Source: Prevotella sp. (lineage in GTDB: Bacteria > Bacteroidota > Bacteroidia > Bacteroidales > Bacteroidaceae). Taken from it: DNA of 36,652 bases. Below the pieces are notes generated by a model, which was not told where the DNA came from, did no database searches, and worked only from the letters and a program-made list of their open reading frames with translations. Positions 1 through 6,930 of this stretch are shown in pieces. Each line of letters starts with the position of its first letter. The first letter of the stretch is position 1. The translations under genes and the position numbers were made by a program. The DNA is taken from positions 1 through 36,652 of the forward strand of contig JAFZVV010000006.1 in the NCBI GenBank assembly GCA_017617615.1, in the 5' to 3' direction.

Positions 1-785
1 CGGAAGATGTTCACGTTGGGGCACCAGAAAGTGAGTTCGGGGTTACCGGGATAATAGATGGCACCCATGGGCACGTTGAACACGTTGTGGTCGGAGCGGT
101 TCCAGTTGGCACGGGCCTCGTCGGAAACGGTAGAGAACACGTCGTAGAACAACTTGGCATCAAATGATGCCGCCATGCCTATGGGCTGCGGATAGACGGT
201 ATAGCCACCCTGCCTTACGCCGTGACATGCCTCGCTCCACCAGTTGTAGGAAGGGATGCCCAGACGGTCGATGGATATCGACTTGTTCATCATCAGTCCC
301 ACCTTCTCCTCGGGAGTGAGGAGCGAGATGAGGTTCTCCACGCGCTCCTCATTGGAGAGGCGGGTGTCGAGATAGGGATAGCGGTGGCCCGCTTCTGCCA
401 CGACGGCATGACTCACGTCGGCCGTCACCGACAGGGCGGCGAGGGTCTTGCCGTTTTTGTCGAGCAGTTCCACGCTGCGGTTGACCTTTCCCTGCTGGGA
501 GGTAGGGTTGAAGACCACCAGCACCTTGGCCTCGCCACCCGGGGCGACGACCTCGTCGGGACAGATGGCCTGTATGCACCCACACGAAGGGATGACCGTG
601 CCGAAGGTGACGGGTGCTTTCGAGATGTTACGCATGGTGAAATAGTGGCACACGGCACCGTCGCATGCCTCTATACGACCGAAGTCCCACTCATAGTTGT
701 CGAATTTCGCCGCGCTTTTCTGTTGCGCCAGCGATGGTGCTGCGAGAAGCAGACTGGTAATGATGCAAAAAAACAGTTTCTTCAT
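1..785 (-). CDS. Secreted glycoside hydrolase family 3 enzyme with N-terminal DUF1573 domain (C-terminus beyond window)
   Basis: The ATG is at 785 and the frame stays open to the window edge, giving 261 residues. Residues 1-21 form a signal peptide (MKKLFFCIIT, then a Leu/Ala stretch ending LAQQ). Residues 25-125 look like DUF1573, an immunoglobulin-like fold: it has the family's SCGC motif at 67-70 and a PGGEAKV strand near 82-88. From about 137 the sequence is a typical GH3 N-terminus: YLDTRLSNEERVENLISLLTPEEKVG, then NWWSEACHGV at 181-190, YPQPIGMAASFD at 198-209, and LTFWCPNVNIF at the edge. This spacing resembles beta-xylosidase/beta-glucosidase members. The catalytic Asp lies beyond the window, so activity cannot be judged. 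The gene starts 15 nt after the stop of the esterase and is probably cotranscribed with it, which fits arabinoxylan breakdown (inference). The family call is strong; the substrate is not. Confidence 0.85.
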   Translation of the reverse strand, partial: MKKLFFCIITSLLLAAPSLAQQKSAAKFDNYEWDFGRIEACDGAVCHYFTMRNISKAPVTFGTVIPSCGCIQAICPDEVVAPGGEAKVLVVFNPTSQQGKVNRSVELLDKNGKTLAALSVTADVSHAVVAEAGHRYPYLDTRLSNEERVENLISLLTPEEKVGLMMNKSISIDRLGIPSYNWWSEACHGVRQGGYTVYPQPIGMAASFDAKLFYDVFSTVSDEARANWNRSDHNVFNVPMGAIYYPGNPELTFWCPNVNIF

Positions 786-800
786 ATTTCTTGGATGTTG

Positions 801-2669
801 TTATTTCAAGTTTTTCAGTGTCTTCTCCAAAGCCTCGCGACGGTCGCGCCAGGTTTTGTAGTCGCTGGCACGCAGGGTGGTGACCTTCATCGGACTGCCG
901 AGGTTGAGTTGTTTCTCGTCGGTAAGGCCAGTGACGAGGAGACAGGGCTTGGCCTGTTTCCCGGCTATCAGCTTGTCGGCGATGGCATCGGCGCCACCCA
1001 CCTTGAACCAACTCTCAAAGGTGTCGTCGGGTCCGGAGACGAGGAGCACGACATGCTTGATTTCCTTCGAGTCGGCAGCGGGGACGTAAACGCCCCTCAG
1101 GAGGTTGAGGTCATAACTCACATGCCCGTGGGGGATGTCGCCCATCGTGGTGAAGCTATAGGGGTTGTAGGGGTTGTTGCAGACACTGTACTTGAACCCC
1201 TTGTCGGGCGAGAGGTACATGTTGCTGGGGTCGACCACCTTGGCTCCGTCGACGACGAAGCAGTATTTGTATACCTGTGCCGCCTTGTCTTCTATCGTCA
1301 CTTTCCACACGCCTTCTTCATCTTTCGTCATGGGGAAGGGTTCAAAACCCTCCATCCATAACGACACGTCCCGTGCCTCAGGAGCCTTCAAGCGGAAGGT
1401 AACGTTGTCCTCGCCGAAGTCGGGCGAGATGATGGGTCGGGGGAACAGGCGGGCCATCACACCTGGAGTGAACGGTTCCTCCTTGCCTGTGGCGGCGGGG
1501 GCAGGCTTGCCCTCACTCATCGCCTTCGCCGATGCCTCGGGATTGAAGAGCAGGCGGAAGGTCTTGTCGAGGAAGAACTTCGCATTCATCCACGTGTGGC
1601 CGAACTTGTCGGTGGTGAATTCTTTTACCGAACGGATGCCTTTCTTGTCGAGGAACTCCATGTAATCACGTCCTGTTCCATAGAGGAAATCATCGGTACC
1701 GATGCCGAGCCAGAAGAGGTGGATTTTGGCGTTGGTGTCGGCAGCATTGTCGTAGACACCGGGAAGGTTGGTCTGGGTGAACGAACTATAGGAGCACAGG
1801 TAAGAGAACTTGTCGAGGTTGAGGAGACCGCAGGAAAGCCCCTGATTGCCACCTCGGGAGAATCCGCCGATGGCGCGGTGGTCGCGGTCGTTGATGGTGC
1901 GGTAGTGGCTCTCCACGTATGGCATGAGATCTTTCACGAGGTCGTTGCTGAACACGTCGTTGCCGAAGCCCATCTGTGACATCTGTCCGCTCTTCTGAGG
2001 TGGCAGCAGCTTATAAGGGTTGCCATAGGGCAGCACGATGATCATCTCCTTGGCAGCACCCTCTGCGAGGAGATTGTCGAGGATATAGTTCATGCGTCCC
2101 ACCTTGTAGTACACCTCCTCGGTGTCAGTAGTACCGCTGATGAGGTAGAACACAGGATATTTCTTGTTCTCGTCGGTGGCGTATGAGGGAGGAAGATAGA
2201 CAATGGCGTTGTTGGTGGCGCCAAGGCTGTTGGAGTAGTAGTGAATATATTCCACCACGCCGTGGGGCACGTTGCGGATGTCGTGGGCCAGCGGTGCCTT
2301 GCCGGGAATCTCCAGCAGGCTGTTCTTGAAACCCTCGTTGGGGAAATACTGCTCGCAGAGAGGGTCCATCACGCTCACGCCGTCGACCTCGAAGTGGTAG
2401 GGGTACATGTCGGGAGCGGCGGGACCGAGGGTAACGGTCCACATCCCGGTCTTGGCATCACGCGTCATGTCGTGCCGACCGGCGAACTGCACGTCGACCG
2501 CCACTTTCCTGGCGTTGTCGTTCTTGTAGAGGAAAGTCACTGTGCCGTCGGGGTTGCAGACGGTGGAAGATGGTGTGGGGAATGGCTGCGCCATGGCATG
2601 CGCGCCAACGACGAAGAGCGCCGCTACCATCGCGGTCCTTGCTTTCGTCAGAAAATTAACTGCTGTCAT
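801..2669 (-). CDS. Secreted CE1-type esterase (feruloyl/acetyl xylan esterase-like) with a second, truncated esterase module
   Basis: This 622-residue protein has a signal peptide at 1-27 (cleavage after AMA). Residues 30-125 form an E-set/CBM48-like domain. Residues 132-380 form an esterase-D type alpha/beta hydrolase with nucleophile Ser271 in GFSRGG, probable acid Asp326 in GIGTDDF, and His358 in KFGHTW. Family knowledge: such two-domain proteins in Prevotella and Bacteroides remove feruloyl or acetyl groups from xylan. Residues 405-500 are a second E-set domain, and 510-622 resemble the start of the first esterase domain (IPHGHVSYD against VPHGVVEYI; VSGPDDTFESWFKVGG against ISGTTDTEEVYYKVG). 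That copy stops before any nucleophile motif, so it is probably non-catalytic. A TAAATTTG -7 element lies at 2727-2734. The gene is first in the transcription unit, followed by the GH3 gene. Confidence 0.85.
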   Translation of the reverse strand: MTAVNFLTKARTAMVAALFVVGAHAMAQPFPTPSSTVCNPDGTVTFLYKNDNARKVAVDVQFAGRHDMTRDAKTGMWTVTLGPAAPDMYPYHFEVDGVSVMDPLCEQYFPNEGFKNSLLEIPGKAPLAHDIRNVPHGVVEYIHYYSNSLGATNNAIVYLPPSYATDENKKYPVFYLISGTTDTEEVYYKVGRMNYILDNLLAEGAAKEMIIVLPYGNPYKLLPPQKSGQMSQMGFGNDVFSNDLVKDLMPYVESHYRTINDRDHRAIGGFSRGGNQGLSCGLLNLDKFSYLCSYSSFTQTNLPGVYDNAADTNAKIHLFWLGIGTDDFLYGTGRDYMEFLDKKGIRSVKEFTTDKFGHTWMNAKFFLDKTFRLLFNPEASAKAMSEGKPAPAATGKEEPFTPGVMARLFPRPIISPDFGEDNVTFRLKAPEARDVSLWMEGFEPFPMTKDEEGVWKVTIEDKAAQVYKYCFVVDGAKVVDPSNMYLSPDKGFKYSVCNNPYNPYSFTTMGDIPHGHVSYDLNLLRGVYVPAADSKEIKHVVLLVSGPDDTFESWFKVGGADAIADKLIAGKQAKPCLLVTGLTDEKQLNLGSPMKVTTLRASDYKTWRDRREALEKTLKNLK

Positions 2670-2726
2670 AAATAGTCGATATTAAGGTGGGTTCTTCAAA
2701 AATCCCACGAATAAGTTAATGGTATG

Positions 2727-2734
2727 CAAATTTA
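2727..2734 (-). promoter_or_regulatory. Predicted -7 element (TAAATTTG) of the esterase-GH3 unit
   Basis: On the minus strand the octamer TAAATTTG matches the Bacteroidota TAnnTTTG -7 consensus. It implies a 5' leader of about 50 nt before the ATG at 2669. No clear -33 TTG is visible at the expected spacing. Confidence 0.5.
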
Positions 2735-2919
2735 CGAAGAATTACCCGATTGCCCCACTCTGCTTGTATCTTATTATATTGTATATGTAACATCGGGTGG
2801 TACTCCACCTTAAGCCACAAGTAATTGTACTATTGCGACAGGATTTTGCTGTATTTTTACGTTTTGTCCAAAAAGTCGGCAACTGTCGTTTCTATTTGAA
2901 TGAAAAATAGCAAAAATTG

Positions 2920-2950
2920 TTGGAAACAGGAATTCTCTCGCTTAGTTTTG
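2920..2950 (+). promoter_or_regulatory. Predicted promoter (TTG / TAGTTTTG) of the small ORF
   Basis: TTG at 2920-2922 and TAGTTTTG at 2943-2950 are separated by 20 bp, matching the Bacteroidota -33/-7 arrangement. Transcription would start near 2956. This excludes the in-frame upstream ATG at 2953 and favours the ATG at 3031. Confidence 0.55.
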
Positions 2951-3030
2951 CAATGTCGAAAGACAAAAAGCAAATCCAAACAGGTTCGCCTGTCACAAAA
3001 CAAAAAAATAGTAACCAAAAAAATACAATT

Positions 3031-3192
3031 ATGAAAACAATGGAATTTACAACAACGACAGTTGCCCAGTTTGAGAATGAGGCAATGGCAGAGAAATTCA
3101 AGAAGTCTTTAAAGCGTGCCTTGACAAGTACCTTCAAGTTCTTGCTGTTCATCAGTCCGGTTTACCCACAGTGTACCCAGGAAATGAAATAA
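3031..3192 (+). CDS. Small hypothetical protein, 53 aa
   Basis: The family is not recognised. The ORF encodes 53 residues beginning MKTMEFTTTTVAQF, with a charged helix-prone middle (EAMAEKFKKSLKRAL, about 17-31), a hydrophobic stretch FKFLLFISPVY (about 34-44) and an ending with one Cys (PQCTQEMK). It has no signal peptide and the hydrophobic run is too short for a classical membrane span. The start was chosen because the predicted promoter at 2920-2950 places the transcript start after the alternative ATG at 2953. Its stop overlaps the ATG of an 18-codon micro-ORF (3192-3248), and a perfect 14-bp inverted repeat follows at 3296-3330. It faces the ClpX-like gene tail to tail. It could be a membrane-associated peptide, an adaptor, or a non-functional ORF; support is mainly the promoter and terminator-like frame. 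Confidence 0.45.
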   Translation: MKTMEFTTTTVAQFENEAMAEKFKKSLKRALTSTFKFLLFISPVYPQCTQEMK

Positions 3193-3248
3193 TGAAGATA
3201 CATGCCTATATTCATCACCCCTTCCCCGACAACGTGGTTACAGAATAA
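3192..3248 (+). CDS. Possible 18-aa micro-ORF overlapping the previous stop (TAATG)
   Basis: The ATG overlaps the TAA of the 53-aa ORF, an arrangement that permits translational coupling. The 18 residues (MKIHAYIHHPFPDNVVTE) have three His and two Pro and match nothing known to me. It may be fortuitous; only the overlap and position before the hairpin argue for it. Confidence 0.2.
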   Translation: MKIHAYIHHPFPDNVVTE

Positions 3249-3295
3249 AAAACAGAAAGAAATCATTTCCTCCTTAAATGTAGGACCAAGCCAGT

Positions 3296-3330
3296 GAGAG
3301 CCTCAAAAGCAGTTGACTTTTGAGGCTCTC
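3296..3330. terminator. Perfect 14-bp inverted repeat between convergent genes
   Basis: GAGAGCCTCAAAAG (3296-3309) and its exact complement (3317-3330) enclose a 7-nt loop. It lies between the 3' ends of the small ORF (plus) and the ClpX-like gene (minus). Neither side has a strong U-tract, so a bidirectional terminator or transcript-stabilising hairpin is the best reading. Confidence 0.6.
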
Positions 3331-3403
3331 ATCATTCTGCAAGTAAAGTGATGTCATTCTTCCAGACTACCAATGAATCACCATACTTTATAGCTCCAAA
3401 AAA

Positions 3404-4699
3404 CTATGCCGTTTTCAACTCCACGAAATATTTGTCGACGATGATTTGCTGGGAGTTGGGCGCGTACATGTCATCACTCAGGATATTGAACAGCAGTGAC
3501 TTGAGTCCCCTCACACCCAGGTGTCGGCGGATAGAGGCTGCTGCGATGGCCCTTGCTCCGTCTTCGGTAACCGAGATGTCGACATCGCGCATCTTGAAAT
3601 AGTTGACGAAAGTGGTGACAGGCGAATCCACCGAGTGGAGCAGGATGTTGACCAGGTCGTCTTCCTTCAGTTCCCTGGCATATACATATTGTAGAATTCT
3701 ACCAGTGAGTTCATCGCGGTGGAAATACTTGGCGAAATCGTCATCGTTGACATATTGATGGTAATCGCCCTCCAAATTGAATCCGCTCCCATTGGCAAAA
3801 CCGATACCATGGTCGCCAAGGCGCTTTCTGACGATATCCTCGATGCCGCGGAACACCCCAGTGAAGATGAACAGCATTTTGTTGGTTTTCATGCTCGTTT
3901 TCTCGTTATGGTAGATGGCGTCAGTTTGATTGAACGTCAACGTGTTGCTATCATCAATGATGTTGAGCAACTCATTGAGAATACGCTCATTGTAGCAACC
4001 ATTTTCAAATAACTTGTCGAACTCATCGAAAATAATCACTGCCGACGACATATCCTCCTTATATTTCATATAGAGTTGGGTGAACACAGTGGTGAGGGTA
4101 TTGCCCATGATGCCCTCCTGTACAAGACTGTTACAGTTGACCACCCCGAAAGGAACCTGAAAAATTTCAGCCAGTTTATGTGGGCCATAGGTCTTGCCGA
4201 CTCCCGAAGGACCGTGAACAAGAAGACTGGGACGGGGAAGATTCAACTGTTCGTCGTTTTTCCTGATTTCGTGCAAATAGAAGCAAAATGAAAGTTTTCG
4301 TGCATATTCAGGCTGACCAATGAGGTATCCACTCAGCCATTGCTCAATCTGTTGCGGGACGACCAAATGAGGAGCGGCTTCCATGACGGTTATTCCCCTG
4401 CCCTCAATCAACTGCACGACATCACCAAAGGAAACTGGGCCAATCTCTTTTTCCCAATTGCGAATGTGACGCTTGATATATCCATTATTGCTGGAAGAAT
4501 TGACGAAATCCATACGCTGTCTGGTAAGTAGACGAATGGTTTCCAACTTGTCGTTATTCAGTTGATTGGGAAGCATGGCGAGATGGTTCTTGATGACACG
4601 GATGTCGAGTAAAGGATTGAGAAAAAGCAAATGCCGGATTTGCTGGTTGAGTTTTTCTGACACAGATTCCTTGTCTTTTCTACTTGTTAAATTCTGCAT
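3404..4699 (-). CDS. Divergent ClpX-like AAA+ ATPase lacking the zinc-binding domain
   Basis: This 431-residue protein follows the ClpX order from about 120: Walker A GPSGVGKT (163-170), Walker B VIIFDEFDK (221-229), sensor 1 region MLFIFTGVFRGIEDIVRKR (275-293), an IGF tripeptide (299-301) where ClpX has its ClpP-docking loop, a candidate Arg finger in LTGRIL (R334), and sensor 2 GVRGLK (R397) in a ClpX-type C-terminal helical domain. It has no CxxC zinc finger. Residues 1-120 are an unfamiliar, mostly helical domain. The GYVG pore loop of ClpX aligns with GIMG (196-199), so the aromatic pore residue is absent, and I see no RKH loop. It is probably a cytoplasmic unfoldase or remodelling ATPase that may still dock ClpP. 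The true clpX is expected elsewhere in the genome. It stands alone behind a predicted leader of about 540 nt. Confidence 0.75.
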   Translation of the reverse strand: MQNLTSRKDKESVSEKLNQQIRHLLFLNPLLDIRVIKNHLAMLPNQLNNDKLETIRLLTRQRMDFVNSSSNNGYIKRHIRNWEKEIGPVSFGDVVQLIEGRGITVMEAAPHLVVPQQIEQWLSGYLIGQPEYARKLSFCFYLHEIRKNDEQLNLPRPSLLVHGPSGVGKTYGPHKLAEIFQVPFGVVNCNSLVQEGIMGNTLTTVFTQLYMKYKEDMSSAVIIFDEFDKLFENGCYNERILNELLNIIDDSNTLTFNQTDAIYHNEKTSMKTNKMLFIFTGVFRGIEDIVRKRLGDHGIGFANGSGFNLEGDYHQYVNDDDFAKYFHRDELTGRILQYVYARELKEDDLVNILLHSVDSPVTTFVNYFKMRDVDISVTEDGARAIAAASIRRHLGVRGLKSLLFNILSDDMYAPNSQQIIVDKYFVELKTA

Positions 4700-5248
4700 G
4701 AAAAAAATCGGATTTAAAATTTTTATTTAAACATAGATTCGATTGAGTGTCTCAATCATGAGGGAGAGCAAATGAAATAACAAATTCATTAACCCTAATA
4801 GCATTCGGCAATATGATTATTCCTATAAGAGCAAAAGTGTAATCACTCATTTTAAAAACTTTAACTATTATCCACTTGCAGGTAACTACTGAGTAACTAC
4901 TACTTTTATCAATAGATGAACACCAAATATTTAGTAGACTGAACATATTTCTACCAAAAATGTTTTGTACGTTGAAAACATATGGCTATATCTCCAATCA
5001 GGTGCATAAATGAGCCATCCATTCCCAAAAAACGAACGCTGCAGTCCATCTCTGAACTGCAGTGCACAAGCCTATGTTTAACTAAAAATCCTTTTCAAAA
5101 CCAAAGGGAGCCTCACGGCGACCTTTGTTGTCCAATTAAACAATCTAATTAAATACCTTAAACCTAATAACTAAAAACCTAAATCTATTACTACTAACCT
5201 AAACAATCTATTAACCTTGAATGATTGACTTCTCAATCATTGACAATG

Positions 5249-5279
5249 CAAAATTACTACCTTTATCCATGCAAAACAA
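5249..5279 (-). promoter_or_regulatory. Predicted promoter (TTG / TAATTTTG) of the ClpX-like gene
   Basis: On the minus strand TTG (5277-5279) and TAATTTTG (5249-5256) are separated by 20 bp. I found no consensus -7 nearer to the ATG at 4699, so the transcript would carry a leader of about 540 nt starting within the 8-bp dyad at 5220-5241. Confidence 0.45.
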
Positions 5280-5316
5280 TTTTTTCAAGGTAAATCTCTA
5301 AAAATATACGGTTTTC

Positions 5317-5330
5317 TTGATGTAAATCAA
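5317..5330. promoter_or_regulatory. Perfect FNR/CRP-type palindrome TTGATGTAAATCAA
   Basis: The site matches TTGAT-N4-ATCAA exactly. It is centred about 80 bp upstream of the predicted start of the ClpX-like transcript, a spacing used by Crp/Fnr activators. It is also downstream of the terminator of the 150-aa gene, so control of the ClpX-like gene is the simplest reading (inference). Confidence 0.45.
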
Positions 5331-5411
5331 CCGCTGTGTGCGATAACAATGCATTTTTATCGAAAATTTGCAAAAATTGGAAGTTTTTTTGAATGGGGGA
5401 TACTGCAAAAA

Positions 5412-5439
5412 AAAATATCCGCTTGAAAGCGGATATTTT
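5412..5439 (-). terminator. Rho-independent terminator of the 150-aa gene
   Basis: Arms AAAATATCCGCTT (5412-5424) and its complement (5427-5439) form a tight hairpin. Read on the minus strand it runs into a tract of T residues (A-tract on plus at 5407-5415), five bases after the stop codon. Confidence 0.8.
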
Positions 5440-5444
5440 GCTTG

Positions 5445-5897
5445 TTAGGTATTTGAAACCGTATTGTTGTCTGTCACTTTTTTCACATACATGTATTTGG
5501 GATAGTGGCCGAGCACGAAAAGCGTTACCGGGCAAAGCCACAGCGTGTCTCTTTGAAATTCTCGCCTGAATGCCTCGAGGCCTACCTTATAGGTACTGCC
5601 ACCGGTCAGTGAACTCTCCGTTTGCTTCAGTTCAAAATAACCTTCATGTTTCTCGGGTTCCTTTGTGGGTATCACGCTTATCTTGGTCGTCGTTCCGTCA
5701 TCAGACAAAAGTTCACACATATCATCTGCACCGCTTACCATCAATAGATTGTGGTGGTCGAACGGCCATTCTGGAAACACGACATACCAACCGCCATCTT
5801 CTTCTTTCTGGAACTCGATTTGATACTCATCTTTCCTACCAAACACGCTTTTGGCCATCTTGCCAGCACCATTCATCAAATCTTCTAAAGTGTACAT
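5445..5897 (-). CDS. Hypothetical protein, 150 aa (possibly DUF6717-like)
   Basis: This soluble-looking protein of 150 residues has no signal peptide. The N-terminus MYTLEDLMNGAGKMAKS is followed by YQIEFQKEEDGGWYVVFPEW (about 25-44), LMVSGADDMCELL (52-64), a variable middle, then DTLWLCPVTLFVLGHYPKYMYVKKV (about 117-141). The blocks IEF-K..WY...P-W, GAD.M..L and WLCPVTLF-YPK-IYVK remind me of small Bacteroidota proteins grouped as DUF6717, but this is from memory and unverified. No function is known. It is transcribed alone: a rho-independent terminator sits directly after the stop and there is more than 400 bp of gene-free sequence upstream, with no clear TAnnTTTG promoter. Confidence 0.65.
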   Translation of the reverse strand: MYTLEDLMNGAGKMAKSVFGRKDEYQIEFQKEEDGGWYVVFPEWPFDHHNLLMVSGADDMCELLSDDGTTTKISVIPTKEPEKHEGYFELKQTESSLTGGSTYKVGLEAFRREFQRDTLWLCPVTLFVLGHYPKYMYVKKVTDNNTVSNT

Positions 5898-6324
5898 AAA
5901 TAAATGATTTTTGATTGAATTTCTAAATGATTGATTAAAACTCTCATTAGTATTATCGGATTGAATCTACAATCTCCGACGAATACCATCCCATTTTTAT
6001 AGACTATGGTGTCTTTGAATATTCCTCCTTTGTTCGTTGTTATTAGTTTTATTTGACATAGAATAATGTATTGATATCATGAGAGAGATTTGGATAAAAA
6101 ACCAAGACTGATTATTTCATCCTTCAATTCAACATAGTTCATCGAAAAACTTTCTTTCATAAGTATTATTTATTGCGTAATATTTACGCTATGCCTGCCC
6201 TTGCATTGGCAAAAGGTGTGCCAATGAAAATAGTAATTGCACTTGGGGTCACTATTATATGCCAAAAATGGTTGATAATGTGCCACAATGACACAAAATA
6301 TGTCATTGTGGCACTTTTTATTAC
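5898..6324. other. AT-rich intergenic region with strong hairpins, possible small RNA
   Basis: This 427-bp stretch has no supported ORF. It contains a dyad GCGTAA-TAT-TTACGC near 6175-6189, a hairpin CATTGGCA/TGCCAATG (6204-6226), and a perfect 14-bp stem (6280-6314) followed on the plus strand by TTTTTATT. A terminator pointing right with no plus-strand gene before it leaves room for a plus-strand noncoding RNA. I see no perfect plus-strand TAnnTTTG promoter. Confidence 0.45.
6280..6320 (+). terminator. Perfect 14-bp hairpin followed by T-tract
   Basis: GTGCCACAATGACA (6280-6293), a 7-nt loop and the exact complement (6301-6314) precede TTTTTATT on the plus strand. It also sits 3' of the minus-strand 114-aa gene, where it has no U-tract, so its intrinsic direction is plus. 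Confidence 0.65.
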
Positions 6325-6669
6325 TCAGCAAACCAGATAACTATCCGTTTCCTTCTTTTTCTTATTCTTTCTCAAATCCTCCAACTTCTTCTCAAACTCC
6401 TTCTTCTCCTTTCTCTCTTCCTTCATAATTCTACTTACCTCTTCCTTCCAACTTTGCTTAAATTCATCCATATCATATTCCAAATCCTTCAACTCATCAG
6501 CACGGAAATAACCATTCCTTACCACATAATCTTCAATCCTCCTCTTCATCATCTGACCTGTCTTATAACGAGCCATCTCAATCGGATCCTGTTCAAAAGT
6601 GAACCACTTTTCAACTTTCACACCACCTAATTCAACAACCTTTTTCTTTACTGTAATTTTAATTTTCAT
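6325..6669 (-). CDS. Small charged coiled-coil hypothetical protein, 114 aa
   Basis: The family is not recognised. The protein starts MKIKITVKKKVVELGG and ends in a long Lys/Glu-rich helix from about residue 65 (KQSWKEEVSRIMKEERKEKK and on), which looks like a coiled coil. It has no signal peptide and no membrane span. The ATG at 6669 is preferred over the in-frame ATG at 6702 because a TATTTTTG -7 element at 6714-6721 would start transcription near 6706, leaving no leader for the longer form. It stands alone, with the AT-rich gap downstream and the tandem repeat upstream. High Lys/Asn content and low GC set it apart from the flanking conserved genes. It may belong to mobile or accessory DNA. 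Confidence 0.55.
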   Translation of the reverse strand: MKIKITVKKKVVELGGVKVEKWFTFEQDPIEMARYKTGQMMKRRIEDYVVRNGYFRADELKDLEYDMDEFKQSWKEEVSRIMKEERKEKKEFEKKLEDLRKNKKKKETDSYLVC

Positions 6670-6713
6670 AAATATTAAATTTATATACAACAACGTGTCC
6701 ATCTACATATTGA

Positions 6714-6721
6714 CAAAAATA
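6714..6721 (-). promoter_or_regulatory. Predicted -7 element (TATTTTTG) of the 114-aa gene
   Basis: It matches TAnnTTTG on the minus strand and decides the start codon of the gene at 6325-6669. Confidence 0.45.
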
Positions 6722-6760
6722 CAGAAAAAGTAATCTGTTTTTTCAATTAATTTTTTGTCA

Positions 6761-6930
6761 TTGCATATTTGACACCAAGTCGAATATAGGCGGCGGCTCG
6801 GAAATGAAAATAAAAAAGGGGTTTTTATTTTGCATTTCACTCGTCTTGCATATTTGACATCAAGTCGAATATAGGCGTCGGCTCGGAAATGAAAATAAAA
6901 TAGGTGTTTTTATTTTGCATTTCACTCGCC
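6761..6930 (+). repeat. Two tandem 85-bp repeats (about 94% identical) upstream of the sulfatase
   Basis: Copies at 6761-6845 and 6846-6930 differ at about five positions, and a third copy begins at 6931 (TTGCA, then diverges). Each unit contains an AT-rich inverted repeat (AAAATAAAAA/TTTTTATTTT in copy 1) and a TTTTGC segment that acts as the -33 box in the last copy. The third copy start has three extra bases that create the correct 19-bp spacing and a perfect TATATTTG. Confidence 0.9.

Larger units (their letters stand above)
2670..3030. other. AT-rich intergenic region between divergent units
   Basis: This 361-bp stretch holds no convincing gene. It carries the esterase promoter on the minus strand (2727-2734), the promoter of the small plus-strand ORF (2920-2950), and a short GGTGG/CCACC hairpin near 2797-2810. 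Base composition drops sharply here compared with the GC-rich esterase gene. Confidence 0.6.
4700..5444. other. Long AT-rich intergenic region: predicted leader and control region of the ClpX-like gene
   Basis: This 745-bp stretch holds no convincing gene. Seen here: a 7-bp dyad GATTGAG-TGT-CTCAATC (4741-4757), a 7-bp dyad CTGCAGT/ACTGCAG (5039-5062), a run of CCTAA-rich sequence (5150-5215), an 8-bp dyad AATGATTG/CAATCATT (5220-5241), a minus-strand promoter (5249-5279), an FNR/CRP-like palindrome (5317-5330) and a terminator (5412-5439). A 64-codon hydrophobic minus ORF (4752-4946) is considered fortuitous. Confidence 0.6.

Noticed and set aside
222..1361. Long plus-strand frame of 379 codons
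   Set aside because: It runs antisense through the GH3 and esterase genes, which have clear domains. It is a shadow caused by high GC codon use.
4752..4946. Hydrophobic 64-codon minus-strand ORF upstream of the ClpX-like gene
   Set aside because: It lies in AT-rich DNA, resembles nothing known and has no promoter of its own. It could be a leader peptide but support is too weak.
5220..5310. Plus-strand 26-codon ORF starting in the AATGATTG dyad
   Set aside because: No promoter or terminator on plus, and it overlaps the predicted minus-strand promoter. Chance is likely.
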